From positions 37,489,958 to 37,553,957 of the forward strand of contig NC_134842.1 of the NCBI RefSeq assembly GCF_965363235.1: 64,000 bases of DNA, given 5' to 3'. The notes beneath the pieces were generated by a model. The model did not search any database. It was given only the letters and a program-made list of their open reading frames with translations, and had not been told where the DNA came from. The DNA comes from Mytilus galloprovincialis. Its lineage: Eukaryota; Mollusca; Bivalvia; Mytilida; Mytilidae. The position numbers and the translations under genes are program-made. This document shows, piece after piece, positions 31,756-43,898 of this stretch. How positions within the stretch are numbered: position 1 is the stretch's first letter; every line of letters begins with the position of its first letter.

Positions 31756-32502
31756 CAGAGTACTAGTATAATTCATATCTGCACTTTAAAAACAACTTGA
31801 AAAGAACGTGTGAATAGTTAAAAAAAATTTCTAACGAGTATTATATTTTTGTTTATTAAAACGGTAATATCTTGTTGCTCGTCTGCACCGCATTTGTATA
31901 CATATTATATGTTGCTCACTGGTCATTTCCACTACACGGACTTAATTCCTAGAATGGACACAGTTACTTGCATAACTTGCATGGTCAAAAGAAAAAAGAA
32001 CAATCAAACAAAATTGTACAAATACTACACAGGTGCTCCAAACGTCCCAAAACGGATATGCACTTTATGCACCACTATACTAAACACCCGACTGGTTCCT
32101 CATGACAAGGCATAAAAGAGTAAATGTTGTTTGTGACTCAGTTCGAAAAATTGTGCATTAAATATATTTTGTCCTTTATTTCATGACGGTCTTCTGTATA
32201 ACTCTCAAAAAGATGGACAAATTTACCGTGGTTATTATGATAGAACCATTTGTACAGCAACTTCCTTGTAAACAGAAAACCACCAATCAAGAAAATCCTG
32301 GTAGCAGCCAACCTTTGATCTTTCCTTTATAAAGCAGTTTATACAGTGTCATGTACAATCACAATGAATATTTTTTCGTGTCTTATATGGAAGGACACTT
32401 GTTATTAAAGATTTGAAAACTCGTTAAGGCTTCTTGTTCATTTATTCCAATTAATGTATATAAACGTACTATGCTGCAAGAACAAAGTTTAACCCATTAA
32501 TA
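31756..32502. other. Intergenic DNA without supported features
   Basis: A 3'-open frame at 31975-32115 contains two C-x2-C pairs (CITC, CTLC) but no recognisable domain; I do not annotate it as a gene. Confidence 0.4.
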
Positions 32503-32504
32503 TA

Positions 32505-33802
32505 CACATGGAAAAAAGTATTGCAACACCAAATTGAAATTGAAATTAAAAAAACTCTTTATTTATTTGTGATATAATTTGTTAAAATAGAACTAATTAA
32601 ACTTTATTTCAATATCCCCTGAGTTTAATCAATAATTATCGACTCGAGAAGTTCTTATCTGCACATGCAGTTACTGTACCCGTAAACAGCAAAACAGGTG
32701 TTTTTATCCTCGAGGATTGTTTTCAACACTTTAAATAACCGTAGTTTATAAAGTTATGCGATTGAAACCTTGTAATGGATCCTCCACAACTCTAAACCGC
32801 AGCAAGATGGCAGATTATCAGAATGAGAGAAGCAGGAGTGTCGCTGTGACAACCGCGCGTATTGTTGGTCATCACCATTCCACTATTAGTCGATCTGAGA
32901 ATAAAAATCAGACAATAATCGATGTTAAAGACTATCGGAGATAAAAAAAAAAAAAAAAAAAAAAAAGACCCCCTATGCCATCTTCTAGGGCAAATCAAGC
33001 ACAATGAAGCTTGGTCAGAAAGAAACCCATTGCATACAATACAATCCTAAAAAGAGAGTGGTGGACATACAGAAGCCTTTTAACCAAAAAAAAAATCGAG
33101 ATCGACTCATCGCTACTGGTTATCGTGCGATAAGACCATTTCGGGGACCTTTGCTTACGAACAGACACACAGTTGTCCGTATCCAATGTAGTGCAGAGCT
33201 CGCCAAAGTTGGAAATTAGAATCGTGGAGGAATCTTACATTGTTCCAATGGAATTCGGTTTATCTTCATTGGCCCGATCGTAACCCGGATTTGGACCATA
33301 TGGAGCATATAGGGGACACTATTGGGCGTAATGTGCGCGAAAGGACACCCCAGTCCAAACACGTGATGAAATAAACAATGCCCCTTCATTAGAAATGGTC
33401 GCTGCTACCTTAGCAACAAATTAGTCGATTTATGGCAGGAATCAGAAGACGTTAAGGGGCGGTTAACCGTTTGAATGGAGGCTGCGCACAAAGTACTAAT
33501 TCTTTGGCGTGTAACGACCAACCTTGATGTGAACAATCAAAATGTCTGACATTGTAAAGTCCGACTACAGTAAAAGTTGTAAAATGCAGTTTTTTGTACA
33601 AAAAACACTTCATTTTGTTATTAAAATTGTGGTTAGATAAATCTTTTTTTTTCAAACATTTTTTGTTCGTTAAAATGCCAATGTAATCATACCATGTTTT
33701 AATATTATTTTACAAATATTTTATCATATTCCATAAAAAAAAAAGAGGCTGATTTTTCAAGTTTTAAAAAATCAAGGTGTTGCAATACTTTTTTTCCATG
33801 TG
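32505..33802. mobile_element. Inactive Tc1/mariner element with TA duplication
   Basis: CACATGGAAAAAAGTATTGC..AACACC at the left and GGTGTTGCAATAC..TTTCCATGTG at the right are inverted ends of about 26 bp, each bordered by TA (32503-32504, 33803-33804). The 1.3-kb length and TA target fit Tc1/mariner. The encoded transposase is riddled with stops and frameshifts, and a 22-24 bp poly-A run interrupts it near 32943. Confidence 0.85.
32756..33480 (+). pseudogene. Tc1-type transposase remnant
   Basis: Readable islands in different + frames follow the order of a Tc1 transposase. An N-terminal helix-turn-helix segment (MADYQNERSRSVAV.. then ARIVGHHHSTISR) comes first. After the poly-A run come MPSSRANQAQ and residues of a linker. 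Near 33280-33360 is a C-terminal block with PDLDHMEHIGDTIGRNVRER, corresponding to the 'SPDLNPIEHIWD' catalytic-region motif. Stop codons and frame changes occur throughout and the middle catalytic aspartate region is not readable. It cannot make a functional enzyme. Confidence 0.75.
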
Positions 33803-34104
33803 TATATATACCGTACATGGTAAACGGTAAAGGGATAAACAACAATCGATCACGTCCCAGAAGCCCGAATCGCGTGAACCCGGTAAAACGACCAGTATAA
33901 TAAAAACATACAATTGCGATATCTATTTTTACATTCATCGGAATCAGTTTTGTTTGCTTCTTTGTTAATGTTATAGAGACATTTTTTGGACCATGTATTG
34001 GTGATCATTCTTTCTGTGTAGTTAATGCCTATCTATTATATATTTCGACATAATCATAAATAGCAGTAAAACATTGCTATTCACTTGTAAGAAATCCTAT
34101 AAAG

Positions 34105-34520
34105 AGCAAGACGACTTCAGTCATGTTGACTTGCTTGTAGATCTTATTTGATGATAATTGTAACTGAAAGATTCTCTAAACTAGTTTTAGTCTTTACAAA
34201 AAAAAACTACCCCCTAAAAAGGGTAAAGATCGGTAAACACCATGCTTCAAGGACAATAACTCCTGTTTTGGATCAGTCGACGATTTTGATCTATTTGACT
34301 TATTTGTAGATCTAATTTAGCTGAACAATTCTACTACTTTACACATACTGTATCTACTATAGTTTCTATTAAATATACAAAGGGGGAAAACCATCACCCA
34401 AGAGCTAACTCCTCTAAGGGGACGATTTCGGTTTAGTTTGTCTTAATTGTAAATCGAATTGTTATTGTTATCTGTACTTGTTAAGATTCTACATATCAAT
34501 ATTAGCTTTCATGATCAAAT
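34105..34520 (-). repeat. Degenerate reverse copy of the 'agctcacctggccc' bivalve repeat
   Basis: Blocks such as GTTGACTTGCTTGTAGATCT, AGGACAATAACTCCTG and GACTTATTTGTAGATCTAAT match, in reverse complement, the AGATCTACAAATAAGT and GGAGTTATTGCC blocks of the family. The match is patchy, so boundaries are approximate. Confidence 0.4.
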
Positions 34521-34689
34521 AAAAAGCTGCGAAATTTTCATAGAAATGGTCATTTTAGGGGAAAGTACAAATTAAGGAATCCCATTTTTCTGAAACTCCA
34601 TAGGAGATCATTTGACCTGGTAAACCTTTTAACTCGACCTGCTTTGGTTTTTGAGATGTTTCATATTTATAATTTTCATCTCAAGGCTT

Positions 34690-35120
34690 ATTATAGCCGA
34701 CTATGGTTTTTTGATTGCTGAAGGTTGTACGGTTGCCTATATATATAATTGCGTACATCCACTGCATTTGAACTTGGGTGGGTAGTTGCCTCATTTGCAA
34801 TCATATCTTATCTCCTTATTCTTATAAAATATCAAACAATTTAACAGAAGAAAACAAAGGCCTATTCCAGAATATTTTAGGGAATCCGATTTTTCTGAAA
34901 TTTCATAGGAGATATAGGTTGACCAGATAGTCTTTTGTGACTCGAACTGCTTTGGTGTTTGAAATAGTTTATATTCATATTATTCATGTCGACTATACAG
35001 TATCAGGTATTGTCATTGTTAAAGGACGTACGGATGCCTTTAGTTGCTTACATTCACTTCATTTGAACTTTGGTGGATAGTTGTCCCTTTGGCAGTCATA
35101 CCACATCTCCTTATTTTAAT
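34690..35120 (+). repeat. Two diverged tail-repeat copies in tandem
   Basis: The first copy (about 34690-34822) has GATTGCTGAAGGTTGTACGG, TGGGTAGTTGCCTCATTTGC and AATCATATCTTATCTCC. The second (about 35000-35120) has TTGTTAAAGGACGTACGG, TGGATAGTTGTCCC and GGCAGTCATACCACATCTCC. Both are preceded by a similar AGGAGAT-type block (34608, 34908), so a ~300-bp unit containing the tail appears duplicated. Confidence 0.55.
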
Positions 35121-35727
35121 AAAGGAATTACAAAAAATGCAACATTTTAGAAGAAAAAACAAACAACCTATTCCAGCAAACTTTTAGATTAACACAATTC
35201 CGTTTTTAATCAAGAGTATTTGATATTATTCAATGAATCTTTATTGATGTTTACTGGTGACCTCAAACCACGATTCATCATGTTTGTTAGTGCGAAATAT
35301 ACGGATCCGTGACAATGAAAACATATATTATATACAATCAAAGTATTCAGCTTTCGAAATCAACTTAATCAGTTTATTTTTATTTAATATAGTAGACGAA
35401 AATATTGGAAATTAGTATTTCATGTGGAACATTTATTAATTTTGTTTGTTTGAAGTTTGTTTGTGTCGATAATCACGTTCGTTAATCTATATTTCACACA
35501 GAAATCGGACTTGCAAATGTATTTCATATGTTTTGAAAGATAAAAGCGACGGGAAAATAATTTCCCATCGGACAAAAAAGAAATCATATTACGACGAGTG
35601 TTAAAAACAAATTTATAGGACCGTATTTATTCAGAAATAACCATGAGGGTCTTGATTCAAGGTTCTTTTTTATTTTTGTTTTCCTTAAATTCTAGGACAT
35701 TTTTCTTCTTCTTTGAATATAATATAA

Positions 35728-35960
35728 AAAAGAAGATGTGGTATGAATGCCGCCTGAATTGAGACACCTCTCAAAAAGAGACCAAAATGACACAGACGTT
35801 ATAACAGCTATAGGTCACCGGACGATCTTCAACAATGAGCAAAGCCCATACCGCATAGCTAGCTATAAAAGGCCCGAAATAAAAAAAAAATTGCAAAGCA
35901 ACTCAAAAGAGAAAACTAAAGACCTCATTTATGTACAAAAATATGAACGAAAAACCAATA
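35728..35960 (-). repeat. Tail repeat, reverse copy
   Basis: AAAAGAAGATGTGGTATGAA, AGACCAAAATGACACAGACG, ATAGGTCACCGGACGATC, AATGAGCAAAGCCCATACCG and ATAAAAGGCCCGAAA run in the order expected for the reverse complement of the 9279-9630 copy. The copy is about 230 bp long. Confidence 0.7.
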
Positions 35961-38035
35961 TGTAAAACAGAAAAAAAAACGACAATTACTGCATAATAGG
36001 CGATTGACTTGGAACAGGCACTTACATAAAGAATGTGGTTGGGTTGAACCTCCGTTTATTCTGAAAACTTCTCATGAAAATTATTTTACTCTTAATTTTG
36101 CCTGAAATGATAGGATGTGTTTATTCTGTACATCATATAATTAAGTAATTAGTGCTTCAATACCTAGTACTTAATTCTTTTAATTTCGAAAATAATATTC
36201 TAGCTTTATACTTTAGCACCATATTATTCTCTACACTTCATTTTCTTGAGCTTATTTTTCTATATTCATTTGTCAATACTCTTAATTGTGTATACCCCAT
36301 TCATATCCTCGTTAATTTGGTTGTGTCTCGGATCAATTCCTTACTTGATTATTTTCAATAAGATATTGAATGTGCTACTAACCGATATGCTTCACAATCA
36401 AACGATTCTTACTTCTGTTTGCAACATTTTCAAGTTTACCATCGTCTTTCATCTTTTGTTTATCGCGGTTTATTTTCTCGGAATGGTTTACTTCCCGCTA
36501 TTTTCAAATTGGTCACTTCCGGAGTTTCCGCAATCAGTAAATGAACGCAATTAATTAATCAACCAGGGAAAAAATTCATTAAAACTATCTCGTCCATAAT
36601 TTTTTTTATATATACACACTAGTGGTTTTTTTCTGCATAACGCTTGACATTTGAAAAGTTCGCCGATCATCGGAATATATAAATTGATGACGCCGACGCC
36701 AATATCGGAAACAAAGTTTCTAAGACTTGTTTTACTCCGTCAAAGCTGGGAACATTATATCAATTTATATGTTCCGGATCAAAGTGACACAAAAAAAAAT
36801 TTAAATATGTTTCATAAACAAGACCTTAAATTGCGGTTAAAAATATGACCGTGGGTATACCGAAAAGCGAGAACAGACGTTATGTGGTCGTACTTTCAAA
36901 TATTAGGCACCATACTATCGAGGTTTGAAGCTACAATTTGCTGTAATAGTATAATTACACGTCAACGAATAAATATTTGTAGTAATATATTTAATATTTT
37001 AACGAAAAGTGACCACTGATATATGTTACTGTTGTCTATGTCAACATACAGGACATAAAGGCGTTCCTGAATTTATGCATTAGCAAGCACCAAGGGTAGT
37101 GCGGCTAACGTCAAACTATCGACGGTAAACACTGTAACGTTCCTATTCTATTTCAGCTAGCTAGCTAATCAAAAAAATTTAAAGCTGATGTGCAATAATG
37201 AGTTTTTGCTCGTAAGTGAGTTTTTTTCTATCTTCTGGTAACGATGCCAAGAACTCGTTTCTACCATCTACCTCTAATGAAATAGTACTAGTTTTAAAAA
37301 AAATGGTAATGATATACTAAAGTAGATACTTCGTTATGAACATCAAAATACCTTGAAAACCATATCAATGTAAGATACGAAACGATTCAAATCAAAATGT
37401 GAAAGAATAAGTTCGCTATAAAATATTAATTAGTACTTTTTTTGATAACGATGAAAAATTACGCTGGAAATACAAGACTAGTGCATTTTGTGTATATTTT
37501 GACTGCTTGGAAACATCTGCAACAAGCATGTCAAGAAGAGTCTTTTTACTTTTACGGCTAATTTCCTAATGCTTGTAGAGTTTAACTTTGGTTAACTTGC
37601 CGGTCTTCTTTTGTTTGTATAAATTTTTACTCAAGCTTCGTAATTAAGATAGATATCTTTAAACATTATATATTTGGGATAGTTAAACCTTTATATAAGT
37701 ATATTTAAATTTGATTGGACGTTATCCCAATTACAATTGTACAATATACAAAGAAAACAAGCAAGCTAACCAAAGTCTTGCTCCACAAGCATTAGGAAAT
37801 GAACTGTAATATACCAAGTGCAAAAACGGTGTATGTATGCAGTCTCTGTTAAAATCTTGAATACAACTGGAATTTTATCAGTGTCTTCGATCTTAATGTG
37901 CATGGCATATTTGAAAACGGACTTTTTGATTGAGTTAAGCCATTTCAACTGATATCTTAGTGTGTCTTTCTATGCTGGGATGTAACACTATTGTTTCAGA
38001 TAAGGGTGAAGGTTAGTATCTATTAAAACGTTTAA
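35961..38035. other. AT-rich intergenic DNA
   Basis: No gene or repeat that I can support. A CACTTCCGGAGTTTCCGC motif at about 36506-36523 is ETS-like but has no associated reading frame. Confidence 0.45.
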
Positions 38036-38312
38036 AACCGCTCTATTTGTTTGCACCTGTCCAAAGTCAGGAATCCGATGTTCGGTAGTTGTCGTTTGTT
38101 CACAAGTGTTTCTCGTTTTTCTTTTATATAGATTAGACCGTTGGTTTCCCATTTGAATGGTTTTACAGTAGTCATTTCGGGGCCTAAATAGCTTGCTGTT
38201 CGGTGCGAGCCAAGGCTCTGTGTTGAAGACCATACTTCGACCTATAATGGTTTACTTTTACAAATTGAGATTTGGATGGAGAGTTGTCTCATTGGCACTC
38301 ATATTACATCTT
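38036..38312 (+). repeat. Tail repeat, variant subfamily copy
   Basis: GCACCTGTCCAAAGTCAGGA, TGTTCGGTAGTTGTCGTTTG, TCTCGTTTTTCTTTTATATA, ATTTCGGGGCC, GAGTTGTCTCATTGGCACTC and ATATTACATCTTCTTATA follow the family order. They carry variants shared with the reverse copy at 47370-47660, suggesting a distinct subfamily. Confidence 0.65.
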
Positions 38313-39012
38313 CTTATATCTATTTTTAAACAAACATTGTACCACTCAATTACGGGGATGGGGAAACGTGAAAAGATAGCTGTACAATTCAGACAACTTT
38401 GTTTCTCTGTCGTAACTTTTTCGGCTTTGCTTTATTACGTTTTCTTATTCTTAAGTTCGAATTTGATTCCGATTTGTGCCTTTCAATGGAAAAGGGTTGA
38501 ACAACGTAAAACAAGAACTACAATTTGTATTCATTTTGCTAAGCAATATATCCCAAGATAAGTATAATTAGTTAAACATGCGTAAATGCATTATGTAAAC
38601 TATAGTTGTAACGTCATCTTATTAGAAGGCTTATAAAATCATCTAAGGAATGGTCTCGTTGTTTTTCTCCTAACACATAATCCTTTTATTTAAATCGTGA
38701 AAGTAGGTACCTAAGGTGTTACTTAACACAAGGCTTTAATTTATTTTGCCTTATTTGTCACCGATTCAAATGTGAAGTCATAAGTAGACACATAAGGGGA
38801 AAATATATTAACCACAAAATACAATAATAGTAATAATGTGTTTAACAGTTACCTTAACCCACAGACCTACCCGAGTGTAACAAAGCGTATGGTTTTATTG
38901 TGAATGGGATATCGACTATTTAAACCGTAGAATCCCATCCACAGATAGAGAACGACGGAGTTAATGTATCACAGATAGTATACACCTTTGGAAATATATA
39001 AAATGTAGAAAA

Positions 39013-39935
39013 ATGATGCAAATGAAACGACAAAATATATTTTTAATTTCCGTTTTAACGTATTTTATATTTTCTACGAACGGAGGCCAAATTTTTGACC
39101 GCGAAAAAAATATTAATAACAATTTAATAAACATTAAAGTGAAAAAAGAATTTCTAGAATTACGGATTGCTTTTAAAGGAATACTTGTGCTTGAGACTTC
39201 GGCTTTTCAGAATTCCTCGTATGAGTTAAAGTTTCGTCAGCTGACGAATGGACGGGATTTAATTCAACTTCTTTTACAAAATGGATTAATAAAAGATTGT
39301 GAATATTCCAAAGAACCAAAACGAATTCTGCAGTTTATCGAGAAATTTTCTGAATCTGATGATATTTTCAAGCCAGAAACAGTCGAGGAAGGCGATGCTT
39401 TCAATTTATATCACAACAGTGTTGCCTCAAATGGCTCATCTGCCATCCACCATTTTCATCGTCGGAAAGAATTAAAAGATTTCAGGAGTTTTGTGAAAAT
39501 TAAAAAAGCTATGAAACTGTGTAACGAGTTTGTAAGAGAAACATTGGAACAAAATCATCAGTACAACAGTTTTCAGTACATTCGGGTCAAAAATGGTATG
39601 CGTCGGGATGGAAGAGGCGTGAGAGACGAACACGAAATAAACCATAATCTACCTCACGTTACAGAGGGAGGCAGACGAAACATGGATAATGCCAATACAG
39701 AACACCACAGACGGAAGCGTGCTTTAGTTAACCAATTCTTGATGTTTCCTGGCACAAAATGGTGCGGACGTGGACAAACTGCTCTACATTATGATGACAT
39801 AGGAGATGATCGCGATGCTGATGTATGCTGTAGGGATCATGATTGTTGTCCAGACCTCATTCCTAGTTTTTCTACTAAATATAACTATTTCAACTACCGT
39901 TTTCATGCCATACTTCAGTGTGAATGCGATGACAA
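39013..39935 (+). CDS. Group III secreted phospholipase A2, exon 1
   Basis: Secreted PLA2 hydrolyses the sn-2 ester of phospholipids in a Ca2+-dependent reaction. From the ATG at 39013 there is a hydrophobic signal-peptide core (IFLISVLTYFIF, within residues ~8-22). A long hydrophilic pro-region of about 210 residues follows, then a furin-type RRKR at residues 233-236. The mature domain starts at about 237: Ca-loop WCGRG (250-254), catalytic CCRDHDCC with His276-Asp277, and a CECDD motif at the exon end. This is the group III (bee-venom type) pattern. The donor AA|GTAAGT (GT 39936-39937) splits a lysine codon, completed by the exon at 45338. The mature length of about 138 residues fits the family; the pro-region is unusually long. 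Group III PLA2 occurs in venoms but also widely as ordinary secreted enzymes; nothing here indicates a venom role. Confidence 0.93.
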
Positions 39936-41214
39936 GTAAGTATATAGTTGTTGTCGATGTATAATTGTTTATCAATTCAAATTTGAATAGTAACTAACAA
40001 GCATTGCAGTTCCGGTCATTTTTAAAAGAGGGGTTCCAGCTATATGTTCCATTCTTAGAAACCGCCGGCCATACCCCTTGATCCGCAACTGACATGGACG
40101 ATCGGTGCGGTTAAAGAGAAAGGAGGAAATAATATCCTGCTTCGCATGCGTTGTTTGTTATCTGCAGTTATTTTAGCTATATAGGGTTTTGTCATCCTAA
40201 CAAAGTTTCGAAGCGTTTTTCTATAAAAACTGCATGCCCCACCACTAAAATCACATTTTTTGTTTTGTTATCATGTTACATTTTCTTTAACACGTCTGAT
40301 GTTTTAACTGTAGAATCTTCAAAACTTTAATTGTTTAAAAATCAAGAATTTGCCTCCTTTATTTTCACTGAACTTCTATAAAGCAACAGGTGCTTAAACA
40401 CCATCTGTTGTGGGTGACACTATATCATGAAAGGTTGAAATGATTTGTATTAAATCCACTTTATTTTTGTTACTATATGGGGAATATTGGGACATTCTTA
40501 AAAGGCTAATGTATAGCCAAATGCTTTGCATTGATTTCATTTATGTAAAACTGTGTTAACGGCAAATGCCAATGTCTGGTTCCATATTTTAAATGTTTTA
40601 CATTAGGAAAAAGAAACGAAACATGTATTAAGATGTATTGTACGATGCGCAATACCTTGTTTGTTCTGGTTTTTTTTCTAGGTTTTACTGCCGGTGTTTG
40701 AAACAATGTTTTATATGAGATACATTTTTTGTTTAAAATATCGACTGACAAAATCAACCATTTTTATGTGAATATCGGTCGTCGTTGGCTAATTAATTTT
40801 CTATTTAAAACAGACGACAAGAAATAGTTATGTACACCCTTTTCGAATTGATTAAATTTTTCTGAAGTAAAAAAAAGCAACACTGACTTTGCACTGAGCA
40901 ATCATACCAATGAATACATACGAAATATGCTTATCATTGTCGTGGGCAATCTAACCCGGGATGATATAACTTCGGGGTATGCTAAGGCATTCCTTCCGAA
41001 TATACCTCTTCATTTAAGAATAAGTAGCTTAATTATCAATTAAAATTTTTGAGATATTTCATATCCGAATCTGGTTTGTTTAAGCCTATTTACCTCCACT
41101 GAGCGAAGTTTTTCTTAAAATTAAATTTAAATCGTATCTTGGAACAAACAAGTAAATGTTAAGATAACTTTGAAACAGCACGACAGTGAATTAAGATAAA
41201 TCTATTTTTAATAT

Positions 41215-41530
41215 CCCGCTGGCTGAAAATGTCTGGTTAATAGAAATTGAGGGAATCGGGCACACGTCGACGAAACGATTTTACAATATAACAGCTAGCT
41301 GAAAATGTCTGGTTAATAGGTATTGAGTGAAAACGGGCACATTTCGACGAAACGAATTTTACTATGATAATCGCTTTCTGGAAATGTCTAGTTATAAAAA
41401 TTGAGGGAAAACGGGCACACGTCGACGAAACGAATTTTACAATATAATCGCTGGATGAAAATGTCTAGTTATAAAAATTGAGGAAAAACGGGCACACATC
41501 GACGAAACGAATTTTATAATATAAAAAACT
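41215..41530. repeat. Tandem array of a ~77-bp unit, four copies
   Basis: Each unit carries GAAAATGTCT.GTTA, ATTGAGGGAAAACGGGCACA and TCGACGAAACGAATTTTAC. Unit starts are near 41225, 41301, 41380 and 41457. It is an intronic minisatellite. Confidence 0.85.
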
Positions 41531-43448
41531 CTGTTAACGACGGAACCAGCGGTGAGAAGTTCAAAAATTGCTATTCATAGCAAAATTTAAAAACCCCTTT
41601 ATTTGTTGAAAATGAATTAAATTCAAATAGGTGACAATAAAATTTAAGAAGGTGGGACAGATAAGTAGAGTCAAACATAGCTTTATTGCTGTTTATGACG
41701 AAATTCTTATATTTCTGATTGCGTTTAAACAAACTTTAATTACAATGGTCTGCGAAAGTCAAACTTGAAATGATATATATTAATATTTAGAATTATAAGT
41801 AGTGACAACAATAAAAAGTATAATGTCTCTGTCTGGGAATTTTGACTGAAGTAGGACTTTAGGACGTTAGTCTTTCGAAAGTTCTTGTAACATATACCAA
41901 TAAAACACTTGTTATTCGTTTCACATACTGAACATAAAATTTGAATTGACAATAAATGACAGAAAATAAAAAGTTTGAAGTACCGTGTGCAAACAAGTCA
42001 ATATTACACGTTTCTTTTGATCTCTTTTACCCAGGTGCAAAAAATTGCAACACCTGTTTAATAAAAATTACAATATTATGTGAAAACGGATAAAATGTAA
42101 AGAAGTCATATGAACCTTTTAGATTATTCTTTTTAATATTTGTGCTTATATCTAAAAAAACAAACACATTATAAAATACAATTTCTTTAATGTTTTAATT
42201 ACATTTAATTAAGTTGCTTTTAAACGTATTATATTTCATTAGGTTGCTTTTAAACTTATTAAATTTTAATAATTATGTACATGTTCCAAAGTGGTACTCA
42301 TACAATTAAATTACACCTCTTAAGTGTGAGAATTTATTCAACAACGGTAGTATTATAAAGTATACACATTAAATCATCATTAGGAAAAAGAAATACTAAA
42401 TTATTACAATTTGGTGATATTTATGTACTTTGAACTATTTCATTTTTAAATAATTGACCATGAAAAACATAAGTAAATACAATTCTATAGAACATATTAA
42501 TAAACAAAAATTTAGCGTCTTGCGCCTGGAAGATTATGTGTAACTTTCACGGTCTGCTTATTTATTTTACGGAAATCTATCCAAAGCCGTAAGAGGTTAA
42601 GAGGCATTTTTGAACGTATATACATATTACAAATGTCATTGTGATAAATACATAAGTTTTTAGTTGCAACATCGCCAGTATATGAAGATGACATTCGATT
42701 CGTCGATAACTTGGAAATGTTACATTTTTTCCCGCTATTGGTTCAGTATGTTTTGGAACATTGGTTTAAATATTACCTCGGTCCTTATTCAGACATTTTG
42801 TTTTAATGTTAAACATTTGATAGGTTTTTTTTGCGACCCAAGTATTTTTTTTATATTCAATGATCTTGTTCTCGTTTTACATCTCTGTTAATATAAGCTG
42901 TCTCTAACAAAGACATATATTTTTTCTGCTTTCTTCTGATACAAGTATTCGCATCCTGGTTCAGATAATTGAGATTTTAACAAAATAAATATATTCCTTA
43001 AAACGAATTGGTAGTAATTTCTGATATCACATAACATGTGTTTTATAAAAAAAAAATACCACACAAAAACAAAAATAAACATTTCGTATGTATAATCGAA
43101 ATATGTACATCAAATTTCACCATACGAATTTACATAAATGTCCAATTGTCGGATAAAATTGTTTTGCACCTCAAAGATCACCGGAGCGTTTTTTATGATA
43201 AAAGGGTTCGAGTTACAATATTTTTTTCATTGTATAACAAGTATTCCTCTTTCAGACATTAAATATAAACCAATATTAAAATGTAATTATATGGTCGTAA
43301 CATAAGATTAAAGGTTAACCACTTCTAGAATATCTTTATACGGGAGTATTAAATAGATAATACGCTTACTGAATACCAATATCAAACATGGGAATGATAT
43401 CTTATTTACATCCATCCTGTGGTCTTTCCCAAAAAAATGTTTAAACAA

Positions 43449-43898
43449 ACAACCAAAAAAAAAAAGAAGAAAAAAATCGACAACGTATTTAGATTCCTTT
43501 GTAATTGCTATTATGTTTAAAAAAAAAAAAAAACAGAACAGGATTGAACATATATATGCCAAATATAAATAATAAATGGATATGTAGCCATATTCGGCAT
43601 TCAACCATGAGCGAAACCAATATTGTAAAGCAAGATGTTAAGAGGCCAGGAAATAAAAATAATGTGAACCAAACAACCAAAAAAAAAAAAAAGAAGAAAA
43701 AAAAATCGACAACGTATTTAGATTCCTTTGTAATTGCTATTTATTATGTTTAAAAACATAAAAGGATTGAACATATACATGGCAAATATAAATAATGAAA
43801 AGAGATGTAGCCATATTCGGCATTCAACCATGAGCAAAACCAATACTGTAAAGCAAGCTATTAAGGGGCCAGGAAATAAAAAAAAAATGTGAACCAAT
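43449..43898. repeat. Two tandem ~225-bp units including a tail-repeat piece
   Basis: ACAACC followed by a poly-A run, GAAG and ATCGACAACGTATTTAGATT starts at 43449 and 43673. Each unit ends in CATGAGC.AAACCAATA.TGTAAAGCAAG...GGCCAGGAAATA, a reverse tail-repeat fragment. A further related fragment (CGGACAATCAAACTCCCAAG) follows at 43980. The A runs differ in length between copies. Confidence 0.8.

Noticed and set aside
31849-32115. Frame with two C-x2-C pairs, possibly a zinc ribbon
   Set aside because: It has no ATG before the pairs except one deep inside, no flanking splice sites that I can defend, and no recognisable family.
38193-38561. 122-codon frame on the + strand
   Set aside because: Its first third is a tail-repeat copy and the rest is compositionally non-coding.
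42034-42060. Second Tc1-like end (GCAAAAAATTGCAACACC)
   Set aside because: No partner end or transposase remnant was found nearby; similarity is limited to a short AT-rich word.
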